From a virus: DNA of 47,816 nucleotides. A program made the translations under genes and the position numbers. The stretch spans positions 1 through 47,816 of IMG/VR virus record IMGVR_UViG_3300043823_000287. One strand, given 5' to 3'. Shown one piece after another: positions 47,493-47,816 of the stretch. The notes beneath the pieces were generated by a model, which worked only from the letters and a program-made list of their open reading frames with translations, made no database searches and was not told where the DNA came from. The first letter of the stretch is position 1; every line of letters starts with the position of its first letter.

Positions 47493-47692
47493 TTCAGCCT
47501 CCTCCCCGTGTAGTAGTGATAGACGCAGCGAAGCGACTTCAGCATCGCCTCCTTCTCTTCCGGCCAATCATAGGTGCCGTGCTTGTTGGCAACGATGTCC
47601 TCGTAAGTTTGTTTGAGAGAGACCGCGACGATTTGATCTTCCTGATAGCCGTCGATTTCAAAGGTAAGTGCTAAAGGTTTCTTGGGTTTCAT
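47489..47692 (-). CDS. Hypothetical protein, 67 residues
   Basis: MKPKKPLALTFEIDGYQEDQ, IVAVSLKQTYEDIVANKHGT, YDWPEEKEAMLKSLRCVYHY, YTGRRLK. The end (KSLRCVYHYYTG) matches a short phage protein style that I have seen without known function. ATGA overlaps on both sides keep it in the coupled chain. Confidence 0.65.
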   Translation of the reverse strand: MKPKKPLALTFEIDGYQEDQIVAVSLKQTYEDIVANKHGTYDWPEEKEAMLKSLRCVYHYYTGRRLK

Positions 47693-47816
47693 TTGTTAAG
47701 GAGTTTAATTTTGAGTTGATATTGTGCTTCCTCGAAGCGTTCACGGGTTAGCCATGCCTCACGACCTCTCATGTAGGCCCAGAAGATGCGGCCATCGGGT
47801 CCGACATCCCCCCGCC
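47689..47816 (-). CDS. Partial gene running off the right edge
   Basis: The last 42 codons are visible: GGDVGPDGRIFWAYMRGREA, then WLTRERFEEAQYQLKIKLLN and K, TGA. The start lies beyond base 47816. GDVxPDGRxFWxYxRGxExWxxxExFE resembles small phage proteins with a zinc-less HNH-like or unknown fold, but no family is certain. It overlaps the next ATG by ATGA. Confidence 0.6.
   Translation of the reverse strand, partial: RGDVGPDGRIFWAYMRGREAWLTRERFEEAQYQLKIKLLNK

Overview
The window is most of the genome of a tailed bacteriophage (Caudoviricetes), probably short-tailed. It encodes a large terminase, portal, HK97-like capsid candidate, adaptor-like protein, two very large internal-virion-type proteins and an endolysin. 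I see no tape measure, tail sheath or integrase. Nearly everything reads leftwards on the minus strand in long runs of genes whose stop and start codons overlap (ATGA, TAATG, ATGAGTAA). Starts are rarely preceded by a Shine-Dalgarno motif. Instead there is an A/C-rich tract (early genes) or an A/T-rich tract followed by ATGGC (virion genes). Small proteins beginning (M)NDTTTPRTDA or (M)NDTTTRCPHCGA remind me of freshwater Verrucomicrobiota-type phages and genomes, but the host assignment is only a low-confidence inference.

Layout. 0-4.2 kb: chain of about 19 tiny genes (zinc ribbons, coiled coils, one-helix membrane peptides, a Lar-like protein). 4.4-6.65 kb: replication (SSB-like protein, DnaB helicase, PD-(D/E)XK nuclease). 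6.9-15 kb: packaging and head assembly (large terminase, scaffold-like protein, ATP-grasp enzyme, HNH endonuclease, portal). 15-17.5 kb: small metallopeptidase, winged helix protein, metallophosphoesterase and ERF recombinase. 17.5-19.8 kb: second block of the tiny-gene family. 19.8-22.3 kb: plus-strand island with tRNA-Met(CAT), a glycosyltransferase and an endonuclease VII, with an imperfect 28-bp repeat on both sides of the glycosyltransferase. 22.5-24.2 kb: lysis (GH108-like endolysin, holin-like and spanin-like proteins). 24.2-43.3 kb: virion genes (LamG fibre, capsid, Ser/Thr-rich protein, tail proteins, internal proteins, adaptor) with three more glycosyltransferase-like genes. 43.3-46.1 kb: control region with opposing promoters, an HTH/TerS-like gene and a plus-strand small-gene operon. 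46.3-47.8 kb: third block of the tiny-gene family, running off the right edge.

How it fits together. DnaB, the SSB-like protein, ERF and the nuclease form a recombination-dependent replication set that leans on a host polymerase, since no polymerase is present. Terminase, portal and scaffold are about 12-20 kb away from the capsid gene. Glycosyltransferases sit next to a protein that is extremely rich in serine and threonine, which suggests virion glycosylation. The most unusual part is the tiny-gene family. It is spread over three blocks, shares a near-identical coding leader, is assembled from interchangeable modules, and includes 9-10 codon mini-ORFs, in-frame double-leader fusions, a 126-bp exact duplication and one gene broken by an in-frame TGA.
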